Shown: positions 1 to 8,896, numbered from the stretch's first letter. The stretch is 64,000 bases of DNA from an uncultured Bacilli bacterium (GCA_934086185.1 CAKOHW010000006.1:7185-71184); one strand, 5' to 3'. Translations and numbers: made by a program. The notes: generated by a model not told the origin, from the sequence alone.

Positions 1-1033
1 CTTTTTTTTTATAGTTATACATATAATCATTTTCAATGATCATTTTTTTATAATATGAATCTATATTATCTATAAGTGGTGCTTTTTTAGCAGAATAACA
101 ATTATTTGGAGTTTTTGTAAAATTAACCCCGCTATATTCTGACATTATTTCAGAAGAAGTCCAAATAGTTGGAGATGAATATTTTAAATAATGAGAATAT
201 CTTAACCCAGAAAAATAGCCATCTTTTGGTTCAATATCATTAGTCCAAACATCACCATAACAATAAACTTTTAGTGGACAATACCCTTGCTCATTACTTT
301 CTGGATTATGAGCACGATAATTTGATGTCCAATCGTTATCTCTACATGTATAAGTTTTTATGCCTGATTTATAATTATATGAATTATTTGTTTCTACAGG
401 TTCTGAATAAACTAATTTTATTATTCCATCTTGAATTGATATAATTCTCCACAAATTCGTATTTTTATTAGACCAATTAGACCAACTATCATTTAAAGTT
501 GGATTAACTTTAAATTCTACATAATTATTAGGATTTTCTCCTTTTGCAACAAAATCTTTCTTATTTATGATTTCTTCGGACACAGAATTAGATTCAGTTG
601 GACAAATGTAAACAACTTCATCCGTATTTACATTCCATGATGCTATTGATGCTACTCTAAGAAGATTGTCACCACATGAATCATTACCTTTAAATTTTCC
701 ACTTAAAACTATGTTTGTTTTAGATAATAAAAAGTAATTTTTCTTATATTCTTTTTTAGGAAGGCCTTTAATATCAATTAGTCCATCATTTTTTAATACT
801 TCTAAAGTAACTATTGCACCTTCAAAATTATCATTAACATTGTTAGTTATTTCTGGATGTTTATCTAAATATACTTCTAAAGCATTATTTAAAACTCTAG
901 AATTTTTTTCTAATAAATCTGCTGTTTTAATTTTTGTTAATTTGACAATAGATATAATACTTATTGTGCCAACTAAAGTTAATAAACTAATACAAATAAT
1001 AATTTCAATTAATGTAAAACCTTTATTTTTCAT
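1..1033 (-). CDS. Prepilin-like protein (partial, 3' end outside window)
   Basis: The frame opens at an ATG at 1033 and stays open for 344 codons to the window edge, so the C-terminus is missing. The N-terminus MKNKGFTLIEIIICISLL is a classical type IV prepilin/pseudopilin leader: a short basic stretch, a Gly-Phe cleavage site, Glu at +5 and a hydrophobic helix of about 20 residues. The rest is an extracellular-type domain with several Cys, Trp and Tyr residues. It contains WRIISIQDGIIKLVYSE (around residues 200-216), which resembles WRIVRIEGDGSIKIT in the TasA-like protein at 46031-47956. In the family, a prepilin peptidase cleaves after the Gly and the protein joins a pilus or pseudopilus. 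No peptidase or assembly ATPase is visible in this window. The surface-domain assignment is inference. Confidence 0.8.
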   Translation of the reverse strand, partial: MKNKGFTLIEIIICISLLTLVGTISIISIVKLTKIKTADLLEKNSRVLNNALEVYLDKHPEITNNVNDNFEGAIVTLEVLKNDGLIDIKGLPKKEYKKNYFLLSKTNIVLSGKFKGNDSCGDNLLRVASIASWNVNTDEVVYICPTESNSVSEEIINKKDFVAKGENPNNYVEFKVNPTLNDSWSNWSNKNTNLWRIISIQDGIIKLVYSEPVETNNSYNYKSGIKTYTCRDNDWTSNYRAHNPESNEQGYCPLKVYCYGDVWTNDIEPKDGYFSGLRYSHYLKYSSPTIWTSSEIMSEYSGVNFTKTPNNCYSAKKAPLIDNIDSYYKKMIIENDYMYNYKKK

Positions 1034-1136
1034 ATAAACCTCTATACTATATGAATTTATTATAACTTATTAAAATATATTTGTAAATTATTTATTATTA
1101 TTTATTATTTTTTGAATAGTTGTAAAATGTAAATAA

Positions 1137-1172
1137 AAAAAGTTTTATAATCATAGTGATATATAAAACTTT
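1137..1172 (-). terminator. Intrinsic terminator after signal peptidase gene
   Basis: On the minus strand an AAAAGTTTTATA / TATAAAACTTTT stem is followed by a T-run, just after the signal peptidase stop codon at 1179. Confidence 0.65.
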
Positions 1173-1178
1173 TAATAT

Positions 1179-1739
1179 TTAGTCAGCATTACCTATATCT
1201 TTTAATGGAAATATAATTAATCTTGTAGTTCCCATAATATCTGTCTTTTCTATAGTTCCTATTCTTCTACTATCTATTGAATTACTTCTATTATCTCCCA
1301 TTACAAAGTAACTATCTTCAGGTATTTTAACTTCTTCAAAATCTGAAGTATTATTATTTTTACAATATTTATCTTTTATAACTTTACCATTTATATATAG
1401 TTTACCATTATTATATTTTATAGTTTCTCCAGGTAAACCTATAACTCTTTTTATTAAGTAAGAATCACTAGTTTTTATAACTACTATTTGAAATCTTTTT
1501 ATATCACTAACTTTAATACCAATTTTATTTAATATCATAGTGTCTCCGTTATGTAATGTATCTACCATACTTGTACCATTTACTTTAATAGGTGTAAATA
1601 GAAATGTACGTATCAATACAACAATTAATACAATTATGACATATGGTAAAATTTCTTTAATATTATTTTTTATATTGGAGGTTTCTTTATTTAATTCTTG
1701 TTCGTTTTTTGCTTCTTTATCTTCTTTAGTCTTCTTCAT
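1179..1739 (-). CDS. lepB: Signal peptidase I
   Basis: Membrane serine protease that removes signal peptides from exported proteins. From the ATG at 1739 the protein has 186 residues. A charged cytoplasmic N-terminus is followed by one membrane helix (about 29-48). The nucleophile Ser57 lies in NGTSMVDTL, the general-base Lys97 in YLIKRVIGLPGE, and the C-terminal box MGDNRSNSIDSR is intact. An upstream in-frame ATG at 1772 would add 11 residues, but the ATG at 1739 has GGGAG about 10 nt upstream and fits the family better. With this start it overlaps the methyltransferase gene by 14 nt, so the two are probably co-transcribed. It could process the TasA-like surface proteins of this window, but nothing here marks it as the specialised SipW type. 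Confidence 0.93.
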   Translation of the reverse strand: MKKTKEDKEAKNEQELNKETSNIKNNIKEILPYVIIVLIVVLIRTFLFTPIKVNGTSMVDTLHNGDTMILNKIGIKVSDIKRFQIVVIKTSDSYLIKRVIGLPGETIKYNNGKLYINGKVIKDKYCKNNNTSDFEEVKIPEDSYFVMGDNRSNSIDSRRIGTIEKTDIMGTTRLIIFPLKDIGNAD

Positions 1740-2601
1740 ATTTTTCTTTCTCCCATCTAGCATATATTCCACACGGCAATATAATATTACTATTTTCTTC
1801 TTTTATTCCAAGTTCATCACTTGATATAAAACCGTTATGTTTTTTATTTACAGTTAAATTTAGTATATTTTCTAATACTGTCATAGATAAACCTGTAGTA
1901 TATGAATTAATTAAAAACAATATAGGATCATCACTTAATAATTCTGTACATTTTTTTACTAAATCAAATAGATCAGTTTCTATGTTCCACACTTCTTTAT
2001 TAGCTCCTCTACCAAATGATGGAGGATCCATTAAAATTATATCGTACTTGTTACCTCTTCTTATTTCTCTTTCAACAAATTTTACTACGTCATCTACTAT
2101 AAATCTTATTGGTTTATCACTTAAGTTAGAAGAAGAAACATTTTCTTTTGCCCAATCTACCATTCCTCGTGAAGAATCTACATGTACCACACTAGCCCCT
2201 GCATATAAACATGCAACGCTTGCAGCTCCTGTGTATGCGAATAGATTTAATACCTTTATATCTTTTTTACCACTTATCTTATTAATTAACATTTTCCAAT
2301 TATATGCTTGTTCTGGAAATAAACCAGTATGTTTGAAACCCATAAGTTTTAAATTAAAAGTTAAATTATCATAATGAATTTGAAAAGTACTAGGCATAGT
2401 TTTATTAAAAACTTGCCATTCTCCACCACCTTTATTGCTTCTTACATATTTGGCATCAACATTACTCCAAATACTTTTATCTTTATCATTCCATATTATT
2501 TGTGGATCTGGTCTTAATAACTTTATTCCATTCCAACTTTCTAATTTCATACCATCGCTAGTATCTAGTATTTTATATTCATCTATTTTACTTAATTTCA
2601 T
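1726..2601 (-). CDS. Class I SAM-dependent methyltransferase (RlmI/COG1092-like)
   Basis: Protein of 291 residues belonging to the COG1092 group of rRNA methyltransferases, which normally modify 23S rRNA. Visible landmarks are the SAM-binding motif I VLNLFAYTGAASVACLYAGA, the acidic motif II VHVDSSRGMVDWAKEN and the catalytic-type motif IV ILMDPPSFGRG. The usual N-terminal PUA domain of RlmI is not obvious; this is the short form common in Bacillota. Target base and position cannot be assigned. The start is ATG 2601. Its only good Shine-Dalgarno sequence lies about 30 nt upstream behind a small hairpin (see the separate entry). Confidence 0.85.
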   Translation of the reverse strand: MKLSKIDEYKILDTSDGMKLESWNGIKLLRPDPQIIWNDKDKSIWSNVDAKYVRSNKGGGEWQVFNKTMPSTFQIHYDNLTFNLKLMGFKHTGLFPEQAYNWKMLINKISGKKDIKVLNLFAYTGAASVACLYAGASVVHVDSSRGMVDWAKENVSSSNLSDKPIRFIVDDVVKFVEREIRRGNKYDIILMDPPSFGRGANKEVWNIETDLFDLVKKCTELLSDDPILFLINSYTTGLSMTVLENILNLTVNKKHNGFISSDELGIKEENSNIILPCGIYARWEKEKYEED

Positions 2602-2637
2602 TTAATACCGAGTTTTTTATGTCTCGGTTTTCACCTC
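2599..2637 (-). promoter_or_regulatory. Shine-Dalgarno separated from the start codon by a hairpin
   Basis: On the minus strand GAGGTG (2637-2632) is followed by a 6-bp inverted repeat, ACCGAG (2628-2623) and CTCGGT (2612-2607), with a 10-nt loop, then ATTAA and the ATG. With the hairpin folded the effective SD-to-ATG distance is about 8 nt; unfolded it is 30 nt. No other SD precedes the ATG. The sequence is direct observation. A structure-dependent ribosome site is inference. Confidence 0.5.
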
Positions 2638-2730
2638 TATTCCTTTTTAATCCATCTAGAAACATATTACCATAAATATAAATAAAACTCCATGAATTTT
2701 CTTACTTTATATATTTCTTAATATTTAACT

Positions 2731-3528
2731 TTATAAGAATTTACACTTTTTACATAGCTCTTCACATTTTTTATTATTTTTAAAACCATTTAACATAGTT
2801 TGATATCTTTTACTATTTATTACATCATTTAAATCATCTTCATAAATGTTACCTAAATTAATTATTCCCTTAGAATCTAAACAACATGGAATAATAGTAC
2901 CATCTACTAGTATTCCTATATGATTTGTTAATGCATAACATGTGCCTATTTCATTATAATAACTATTATTTAAATCTGGCCATATAAATTCTTCATTAAT
3001 ACTTATAAATATATTTTTTGTAATTGTAGTATTATTTTTCAATGTATTAATTTTTAAATTTGTATTATATTTTTTATTAATCATTTCAAGAATAGACTCA
3101 CTATATTTACTTTTTGTCCATAATCTTAATGATATATAAGTATACTTATGTAAAATATCAATTGTATTAAATATATTATTCATATATTCATTTAAACTTA
3201 TTTTATATTTTTCATTATAACTATGTAAAGAGATATTTAATTGACGTATATGTTTATTATTAATAATGTTTTTTGTTAGATAACCATTAGTAGTAATATT
3301 TATTTTATAATTTTTACTTGCTATATCAATAAATTCATTAATTTTAGGATGTAATAGTGGTTCACCTAATATATGAAAATATAAATATTTGGTATAACCG
3401 TTTAGTTTACTCAATATTTTTTTAAATTCCTCTATGGCCATATATTTATGCGGTCTTGTATTTTTTATACAAAAATCACAATTTAAATTACAATTATTTG
3501 TTATTTCTATATAAACTTTTTTATACAT
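2731..3528 (-). CDS. Radical SAM protein with SPASM domain
   Basis: Protein of 265 residues. The N-terminus has the radical SAM cluster motif NCNLNCDFC (CX3CX2C), where the [4Fe-4S] cluster cleaves S-adenosylmethionine. HILGEPLLHPKI follows, typical of SPASM-type enzymes. The C-terminus is Cys-rich (CCLDSKG, then CEELCKKCKFL), which fits a SPASM domain binding auxiliary Fe-S clusters. Family members modify peptides or enzymes, or are uncharacterised; no substrate peptide gene is obvious next to it. Its SD GAGGAA lies inside the end of folD, and the two genes overlap by 8 nt, so they are translationally coupled. The exact reaction is unknown. Confidence 0.82.
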   Translation of the reverse strand: MYKKVYIEITNNCNLNCDFCIKNTRPHKYMAIEEFKKILSKLNGYTKYLYFHILGEPLLHPKINEFIDIASKNYKINITTNGYLTKNIINNKHIRQLNISLHSYNEKYKISLNEYMNNIFNTIDILHKYTYISLRLWTKSKYSESILEMINKKYNTNLKINTLKNNTTITKNIFISINEEFIWPDLNNSYYNEIGTCYALTNHIGILVDGTIIPCCLDSKGIINLGNIYEDDLNDVINSKRYQTMLNGFKNNKKCEELCKKCKFL

Positions 3529-4357
3529 TTTTATTCCTCAATAAATATGATTTATATATATTATTCATAAGTTCACATGTGGTAATTAAACCTACTCCAT
3601 TAGGGACTGGTGTAATGAATTTTACATAATCACATAATTCTTGAGTATTTACATCACCACATATTTTATTTTCCAATCTATTTATTCCTACATCAATAAT
3701 AATACTATCTTTTTTTACATATTCTTTTGTTATATATTTTGCTTTATTTATTGCTACTATTAAAATGTCTTTATCTTTTGTAATATCTTTTAAATTTTTA
3801 GTTTTGCTATGACATAATGTAACGGTAGCATTTTTATTACATAGAGCAATAGTTAACGGTTTTCCTACTAAAATACTTCTTCCTATTATGCATATATTTT
3901 TAGATTCTATATCTATATTATAATAATTTAATATATCTAAAATAGATAATACTGTACATGGTATAAAACATTCTTCATTATTAACTAATTTTCCTATATT
4001 AATATTAGTAAGACCATCTACATCTTTATCAGGTGATATAGTATTTAATATACGGTTTATATTATATTTATTTGATATGGGTAATTCTACAATTATTCCA
4101 TAAACAAATTCATTTTCATTTTCTTTATTTATACAATCTATAATTATATCTTCTTTGGTTTCATCATTAAATTTAATATGATGCACTTCTATACCTAGAT
4201 ATTCACATAGTTTTATTTTATTTTTTATATATATTTTAGATGCTTCATTATTACCTATTTCTATGATAGTTAAAATTATTTTTTCTTTAATACTTTCAAA
4301 TTTATTTTTTAAATATGAAACCTTTGCATCTTTTATTTTTTTACAATCTAAAATCAT
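3521..4357 (-). CDS. folD: Bifunctional methylenetetrahydrofolate dehydrogenase/cyclohydrolase
   Basis: Cytoplasmic enzyme of one-carbon metabolism that interconverts methylene-THF and formyl-THF with NADP. The protein has 278 residues, the normal length. Substrate-site signatures are visible: EIGNNEASKIYIKNKIKLCE with the Tyr-X3-Lys catalytic pair, DKDVDGLT, the nucleotide-binding IIGRSILVGKPL, and TPVPNGVGLITT at the C-terminus. The usual PLPxH loop reads ELPIS and the last motif has Asn where Gly is common, so the copy is somewhat divergent. It overlaps the kinase-like gene upstream by 17 nt and the radical SAM gene downstream by 8 nt. Confidence 0.93.
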   Translation of the reverse strand: MILDCKKIKDAKVSYLKNKFESIKEKIILTIIEIGNNEASKIYIKNKIKLCEYLGIEVHHIKFNDETKEDIIIDCINKENENEFVYGIIVELPISNKYNINRILNTISPDKDVDGLTNINIGKLVNNEECFIPCTVLSILDILNYYNIDIESKNICIIGRSILVGKPLTIALCNKNATVTLCHSKTKNLKDITKDKDILIVAINKAKYITKEYVKKDSIIIDVGINRLENKICGDVNTQELCDYVKFITPVPNGVGLITTCELMNNIYKSYLLRNKNV

Positions 4358-5114
4358 ATTTACTTAATACCTTTCTTCTAATAATTATAGGTGATTCGTA
4401 ACCAATACGCAATAATTCATCTATTAAATCTATAAAATAATAATCATCACTAACATTTTCAGTATTTAATATATTTTTAAATTCATTTAATATATTATCT
4501 GGCAACATAATGTCTTTTATATTTACGTTATGTAAATCATTTTTCTTAAAATTTGAGTTTATTAAATAATATAATAGTAAATTTAGTATATCTATTTTAT
4601 CATCTCTTTTAGAATACTTAATCATGTTTTCTATTTGTTCATCTTCAAAATAAGGATTACTTTTAGATGGATTATTATTTATTATAGATAAATCTAGATC
4701 TATCAATGCAATATCTAAATCTTCATTAATCATTATATTATTTGAATGTAAATCAGAATGAATTACTTTTTTATTGTGCATATCTTTTATTAAAATTAAT
4801 ATTCTTTTTATTAATTTTAATATGTCTGACGTATAAAAATTTTTAGTAATTGTTTCATTAAATAATGTATTATAATCTTTTAAGTATGGTAAATATATTT
4901 TTGTTTTAGAATCACATGAAGTTTCGTAAATGGTCTTTTCTATTTCATCTAAATCTTCTACTTTTGTTGGTATATTTAGAAATGGTAATTCTTTTTTATG
5001 TTCTATTAAATATTTCCAATTATCTATATTTTGTTCTGAATATTTCAAAAGTATATTGTTATCCAATTTAAAAATATTACTATATTTATCACCATTATAT
5101 ACAATATTTTCCAT
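4341..5114 (-). CDS. Protein-kinase-like (ELK fold) protein
   Basis: Protein of 257 residues. A kinase-like catalytic loop is clear: VIHSDLHSNNIMI with Asp121 and Asn126, followed by ALIDLDLS, where Asp139 sits at the DFG position. This matches the eukaryotic-like kinase superfamily, which includes Ser/Thr kinases, Rio kinases and small-molecule phosphotransferases. The N-terminal lobe is short and no convincing Gly-rich loop is seen, so activity and substrate are open. There is no membrane segment. The SD is GAGGGG. It is the first gene of a tightly overlapping trio with folD and the radical SAM gene. Confidence 0.72.
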   Translation of the reverse strand: MENIVYNGDKYSNIFKLDNNILLKYSEQNIDNWKYLIEHKKELPFLNIPTKVEDLDEIEKTIYETSCDSKTKIYLPYLKDYNTLFNETITKNFYTSDILKLIKRILILIKDMHNKKVIHSDLHSNNIMINEDLDIALIDLDLSIINNNPSKSNPYFEDEQIENMIKYSKRDDKIDILNLLLYYLINSNFKKNDLHNVNIKDIMLPDNILNEFKNILNTENVSDDYYFIDLIDELLRIGYESPIIIRRKVLSKYDFRL

Positions 5115-5164
5115 ATCGTTCCCCTCTTCGTGAGTGATATAATATCATATTTTTTAGAAAAATA

Positions 5165-5187
5165 AAAATGGTTTTGTACCATTTTAT
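5165..5187 (-). terminator. Intrinsic terminator
   Basis: Minus-strand stem AAAATGGT/ACCATTTT with a T-rich tail, overlapping the stop codon of the acyltransferase-like gene. Confidence 0.6.
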
Positions 5188-6035
5188 CTAATTTCTTCTA
5201 TTTCTATTTTTGTATCTATAGTATCTTCTAATAATTTTGGATTATTAAATACATATTCTAAATATTTAACTGATTTTGCAAAGTAATAACCGTCTGCTAT
5301 TCTTTCATCTAAATTTATACCAAATTCACACATAGATCTAATTTCTTTTTTACCATTTATTAAAACTTCTTCATCTTTTATTTCACCAATTGTAATAATA
5401 CCTGAGCATGTACCAAAATCACATAAATGATGATATACTGTACCGCATTTAATACTTCCTAAGTTTGATACTATAACACTACTATAGTATAAGTTATCTT
5501 CTATAAAACTCTTAGGAAGCATATTAAATTTATCAAGTATTTTTACAAAACCTATAAAAGGAACTCTTAAAATATTAGGTAATTTACCAAATATGTTTAT
5601 TGCTTTGTTTGCTCCATTATCTTCATAATCAGTATTTTTATTTCTTATATTATTTATTTTAGATTTTATTTTTTCACTTATTGTATATAAATTATCTTTT
5701 GGCTCTATTGGAATTAATACCATTACTTCTTTACTATAATCTTCAAAAGATACTTTTGCAACAAATGATATTACAATATCTCTATGTTTATATATATGTC
5801 TATTTCTAATATAGTAATTTAATTTTTCTCTATTGTAAAATATTTTACCTAAAGCAGTTACCATTGCATAAAAGTATGTAATATCATTATTTTTCTTTTT
5901 AACATTTTCTAAGTATTTTTTTAAATTGGTAAAATCCATTTTATGATTTAAGTAAACATTACTTTCTACTCTTTTAGGTAGTAAATCCATCATTATTTGT
6001 GTCATACCATTTGCTTTTATTTTCTTATCTTTCAT
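5184..6035 (-). CDS. 2-oxoacid dehydrogenase E2-type acyltransferase-like protein, lipoyl-less
   Basis: Protein of 283 residues matching the catalytic fold of dihydrolipoamide acyltransferases and chloramphenicol acetyltransferase. The clues are MTQIMMDLLPKRVESNVY near the N-terminus, the SSVIVSNLGSI strand and the terminal block GINLDERIADGYYFAKSV. That block corresponds to the family motif DHRxxDG, but the catalytic His position holds Glu244. The lipoyl and E3-binding domains of real E2 subunits are absent, and no E1 or E3 genes lie nearby. It may therefore be a stand-alone enzyme using another chemistry, or a non-catalytic homologue. It appears to be a single-gene unit ending in a terminator. 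Confidence 0.65.
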   Translation of the reverse strand: MKDKKIKANGMTQIMMDLLPKRVESNVYLNHKMDFTNLKKYLENVKKKNNDITYFYAMVTALGKIFYNREKLNYYIRNRHIYKHRDIVISFVAKVSFEDYSKEVMVLIPIEPKDNLYTISEKIKSKINNIRNKNTDYEDNGANKAINIFGKLPNILRVPFIGFVKILDKFNMLPKSFIEDNLYYSSVIVSNLGSIKCGTVYHHLCDFGTCSGIITIGEIKDEEVLINGKKEIRSMCEFGINLDERIADGYYFAKSVKYLEYVFNNPKLLEDTIDTKIEIEEIR

Positions 6036-6129
6036 TTCTTACACATCCCAACTATACTAAGTTTAACATAAAATAAGTGAATGACAAAGAAATTTAATAA
6101 AAAAATTAACTAGCAAACGCCAATTAATT

Positions 6130-6400
6130 TTATTTTATGATGTATGGATTTGATTGAGTACCATCACCGCCAGAAATTTGAGTATTAGAAATTAGTGATA
6201 TGGATGGTATAAAATAAGTAAGTTCACCAAAATCATTATCAGTATTCTAATTTTAAATCTGCTGTTGTTACACTTATTGATTTTGTATTAGTATTACCTT
6301 GTATTCTTGTTAAGAAATATGCGTATGTTAATCCTAATAATGCTAATAATACTATTGCTATTTCTACTACGCTTACAATATTTTTTTGTTTTCTATTCAT
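6130..6400 (-). pseudogene. Internally deleted TasA-like surface protein gene
   Basis: From the ATG at 6400 (SD AGGAAAAA) 53 codons run to a TGA at 6239. They encode a start closely matching the intact gene at 46031-47956: MNRKQKNIVSVVEIAIVLLA, then LGLTYAYFLTRIQGNTNTKS. From about 6240 the +1 frame continues to a TAA at 6130 as LTYFIPSISLISNTQISGGD and then GTQSNPYIIK, matching the last 30 residues of the same protein. The intact homologue is 641 residues, so about 560 codons are missing and the two ends are joined out of frame. It cannot make a normal product. Confidence 0.85.
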
Positions 6401-6472
6401 ATTTTTTCCTACTTACTATTATCATATTTAAAGTTTAGCAAATCATTTTATTGTTTATCATACTCAAGTATT

Positions 6473-6507
6473 AAAAAATGAATACATTTTAAGATTGTAT
6501 TCATTTT
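6473..6507 (-). terminator. leuS terminator
   Basis: Minus-strand stem AAAATGAATACA/TGTATTCATTTT followed by T residues, overlapping the leuS stop codon. Confidence 0.75.
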
Positions 6508-8894
6508 ACTACGATATTTACAATACGTTTTTTTATTACAATTGTTTTTATTATTTCTTTTCCTTCTATATGTTTTTTTACATTATCATTGTTTTTAGAT
6601 AATTCTATCATTTCATCTTCTGTAGTATCATTGTTTACTTTAATAGAGCCTCTTAATTTACCATTAACTTGAACACCTATTTCAATTTCATTATCTACTA
6701 TTTTAGATTCATCATATGTAGGCCATTTTGAATATGCAATTGTTTCATTATGTCCTAATAAATTCCATAATTCTTCAGTTATAAATGGTGCTACTGGGTT
6801 TAATAATTGTAAGAAACCTTCTGCATATTCTTTTGGAAATATTTCTTCTTTGTAAACTGCATTTATAAATATCATCATTTGACTAATTGCAGTATTGATA
6901 CTTAAACTTTCATAATCTTCTGTAATTTTTTTTACTGTTTGATTATATACTTTATCTAAGTTTTTATTTTCTACATCTTTAATTTTATCTTCTTCTCTAT
7001 ATATTCTCCAAATTCTATCTAAGAATTTTTTGCTACCTTCTACTCCATTATTGTTCCATGGTTTATCTGCTTCTAATGGTCCCATAAACATTTCATATAA
7101 TCTTAATGTATCTGCTCCATATTTTTCTACTATGTCGCATGGATTTATTGAATATTCTGGATATCTTTTACCCATTTTTATACCATTTGAACCTAAGATC
7201 ATTCCTTGATGTACTAATTTTTTAAATGGTTCTTTAACGCTTACATAACCTTTATCATATAAGTAATTGTTCCACATTCTAGAATACAATAAGTGTCCTA
7301 CTGCATGTTCTGGTCCGCCAACATATAAATCTACTGGCATCCAATGATCTGTTAATTTTTTATCTGCAAAAACTTCATCATTTTTTGGATCAATGTATCT
7401 TAAGAAATACCAGCTTGAACCTGCTGAACCAGGCATTGTAGAAGTTTCTCTCTTACCTTTTTTACCATCTATTTCTACATTTACCCATTCTGTTGCTTTT
7501 TCAAGTGGACTTGCTCCAGTTTTTGATGGAGAATAATCTAATAATTCAGGCAATACTAATGGTAAGTCTTTATCACTTAAAACTCCTATTTTGCCATCTT
7601 CATAATGAATTATTGGAATTGGTTCTCCCCAATATCTTTGACGTGCAAATATCCATTCTCTTAATCTATAATTAATTTTTTTCTTACCTATTTTGTTTTC
7701 TTCTAAGAATTCAATCATTTTATTAATTGCAGTTTCTTTATCTAATCCATTTAAAAATTCTGAGTTGATATGTAATCCATCTCCCGTATAAGCAGATTCA
7801 TTAATATTACCGCCTTCAATTACTTCTATTATTGGTATATTAAATTTTTTAGCAAATTCATAATCTCTATCATCATGTGCTGGTACTGCCATAATTGCAC
7901 CTGTACCATAACTTGCCAAAACATAGTCACTGATCCATATTGGAATTTCTTTATTATTTACTGGATTTATAGCATAAGCACCAGTGAATACTCCAGTTTT
8001 TTCTTTATTTAACTCTGTTCTTTCTAAATCAGATTTTGTTGCACAAATTCTTTTATATTCATTAACATTATCTAAATTATCTTTAGTAGTTATTTGGTCA
8101 ACTAATTCATGTTCTGGAGATAATACACAGTATGTTGCTCCGAATAAAGTATCACATCTTGTAGTAAATACTGTAAAATCATAATCTGTATCTTTAATTT
8201 TAAAGTTTACATGTGCTCCTACACTTTTTCCTATCCAATTTCTTTGTATTTCTTTTGTAGAACTTGGCCAATCAATCTCATCTAAACCACTTAATAACTT
8301 TTCAGCGTATGCTGGAATATCAATTACCCATTGTTTCATATTTTTTCTTACTACTGGGTATCCTCCACGCTCACTTTTTCCATCTATTACTTCATCATTT
8401 GCTAAAACAGTCCCTAATTCTTCGCACCAGTTTACTGGCATTTCTACTAACTTTGCTAAACCGTCATTATATAAATTTTTAAATATCCATTGTGTCCATT
8501 TATAAAATGATGGGTCACTAGTTGATATTTCTCTATCCCAATCGTATGAGAAACCTAACATTTTCAATTGTTTTCTAAAAGTATCTATATTTTCTTTAGT
8601 GAAAATACTTGGATGATTACCTGTTTTGATTGCATATTGTTCAGCTGGTAACCCAAAAGAATCAAATCCCATAGGATGTAGTACATTATATCCCTGCATT
8701 CTTTTCATTCTTGATACTACATCAGTTGCAGTATATCCTTCTGGATGTCCTGCATGTAATCCTACTCCAGATGGATATGGAAACATATCCAACGCATAAA
8801 ATTTAGGCTTTGTAAAATCATTTATATCTGTTTTAAATGTTTTATTTTCTTCCCAGTATTTAATCCATTTTTCTTCTATTTCTTTTGTATTCAT
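6501..8894 (-). CDS. leuS: Leucyl-tRNA synthetase
   Basis: Charges tRNA-Leu. The protein has 797 residues, the usual bacterial length. The class I HIGH-type motif is in MFPYPSGVGLHAGHPEGY. The CP1 editing domain shows the threonine-rich FTTRCDTLFGATY and VPAHDDRDYEF. The C-terminal anticodon/tRNA-binding region ends with GVQVNGKLRGSI. The second signature, normally KMSKS, reads KMGKR here (GSNGIKMGKRYPEYSINPCD). The gene is last in a short operon behind a leucine T-box, separated from a small membrane protein gene by 2 nt. Confidence 0.97.
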   Translation of the reverse strand: MNTKEIEEKWIKYWEENKTFKTDINDFTKPKFYALDMFPYPSGVGLHAGHPEGYTATDVVSRMKRMQGYNVLHPMGFDSFGLPAEQYAIKTGNHPSIFTKENIDTFRKQLKMLGFSYDWDREISTSDPSFYKWTQWIFKNLYNDGLAKLVEMPVNWCEELGTVLANDEVIDGKSERGGYPVVRKNMKQWVIDIPAYAEKLLSGLDEIDWPSSTKEIQRNWIGKSVGAHVNFKIKDTDYDFTVFTTRCDTLFGATYCVLSPEHELVDQITTKDNLDNVNEYKRICATKSDLERTELNKEKTGVFTGAYAINPVNNKEIPIWISDYVLASYGTGAIMAVPAHDDRDYEFAKKFNIPIIEVIEGGNINESAYTGDGLHINSEFLNGLDKETAINKMIEFLEENKIGKKKINYRLREWIFARQRYWGEPIPIIHYEDGKIGVLSDKDLPLVLPELLDYSPSKTGASPLEKATEWVNVEIDGKKGKRETSTMPGSAGSSWYFLRYIDPKNDEVFADKKLTDHWMPVDLYVGGPEHAVGHLLYSRMWNNYLYDKGYVSVKEPFKKLVHQGMILGSNGIKMGKRYPEYSINPCDIVEKYGADTLRLYEMFMGPLEADKPWNNNGVEGSKKFLDRIWRIYREEDKIKDVENKNLDKVYNQTVKKITEDYESLSINTAISQMMIFINAVYKEEIFPKEYAEGFLQLLNPVAPFITEELWNLLGHNETIAYSKWPTYDESKIVDNEIEIGVQVNGKLRGSIKVNNDTTEDEMIELSKNNDNVKKHIEGKEIIKTIVIKKRIVNIVVK

Positions 8895-8896
8895 AA

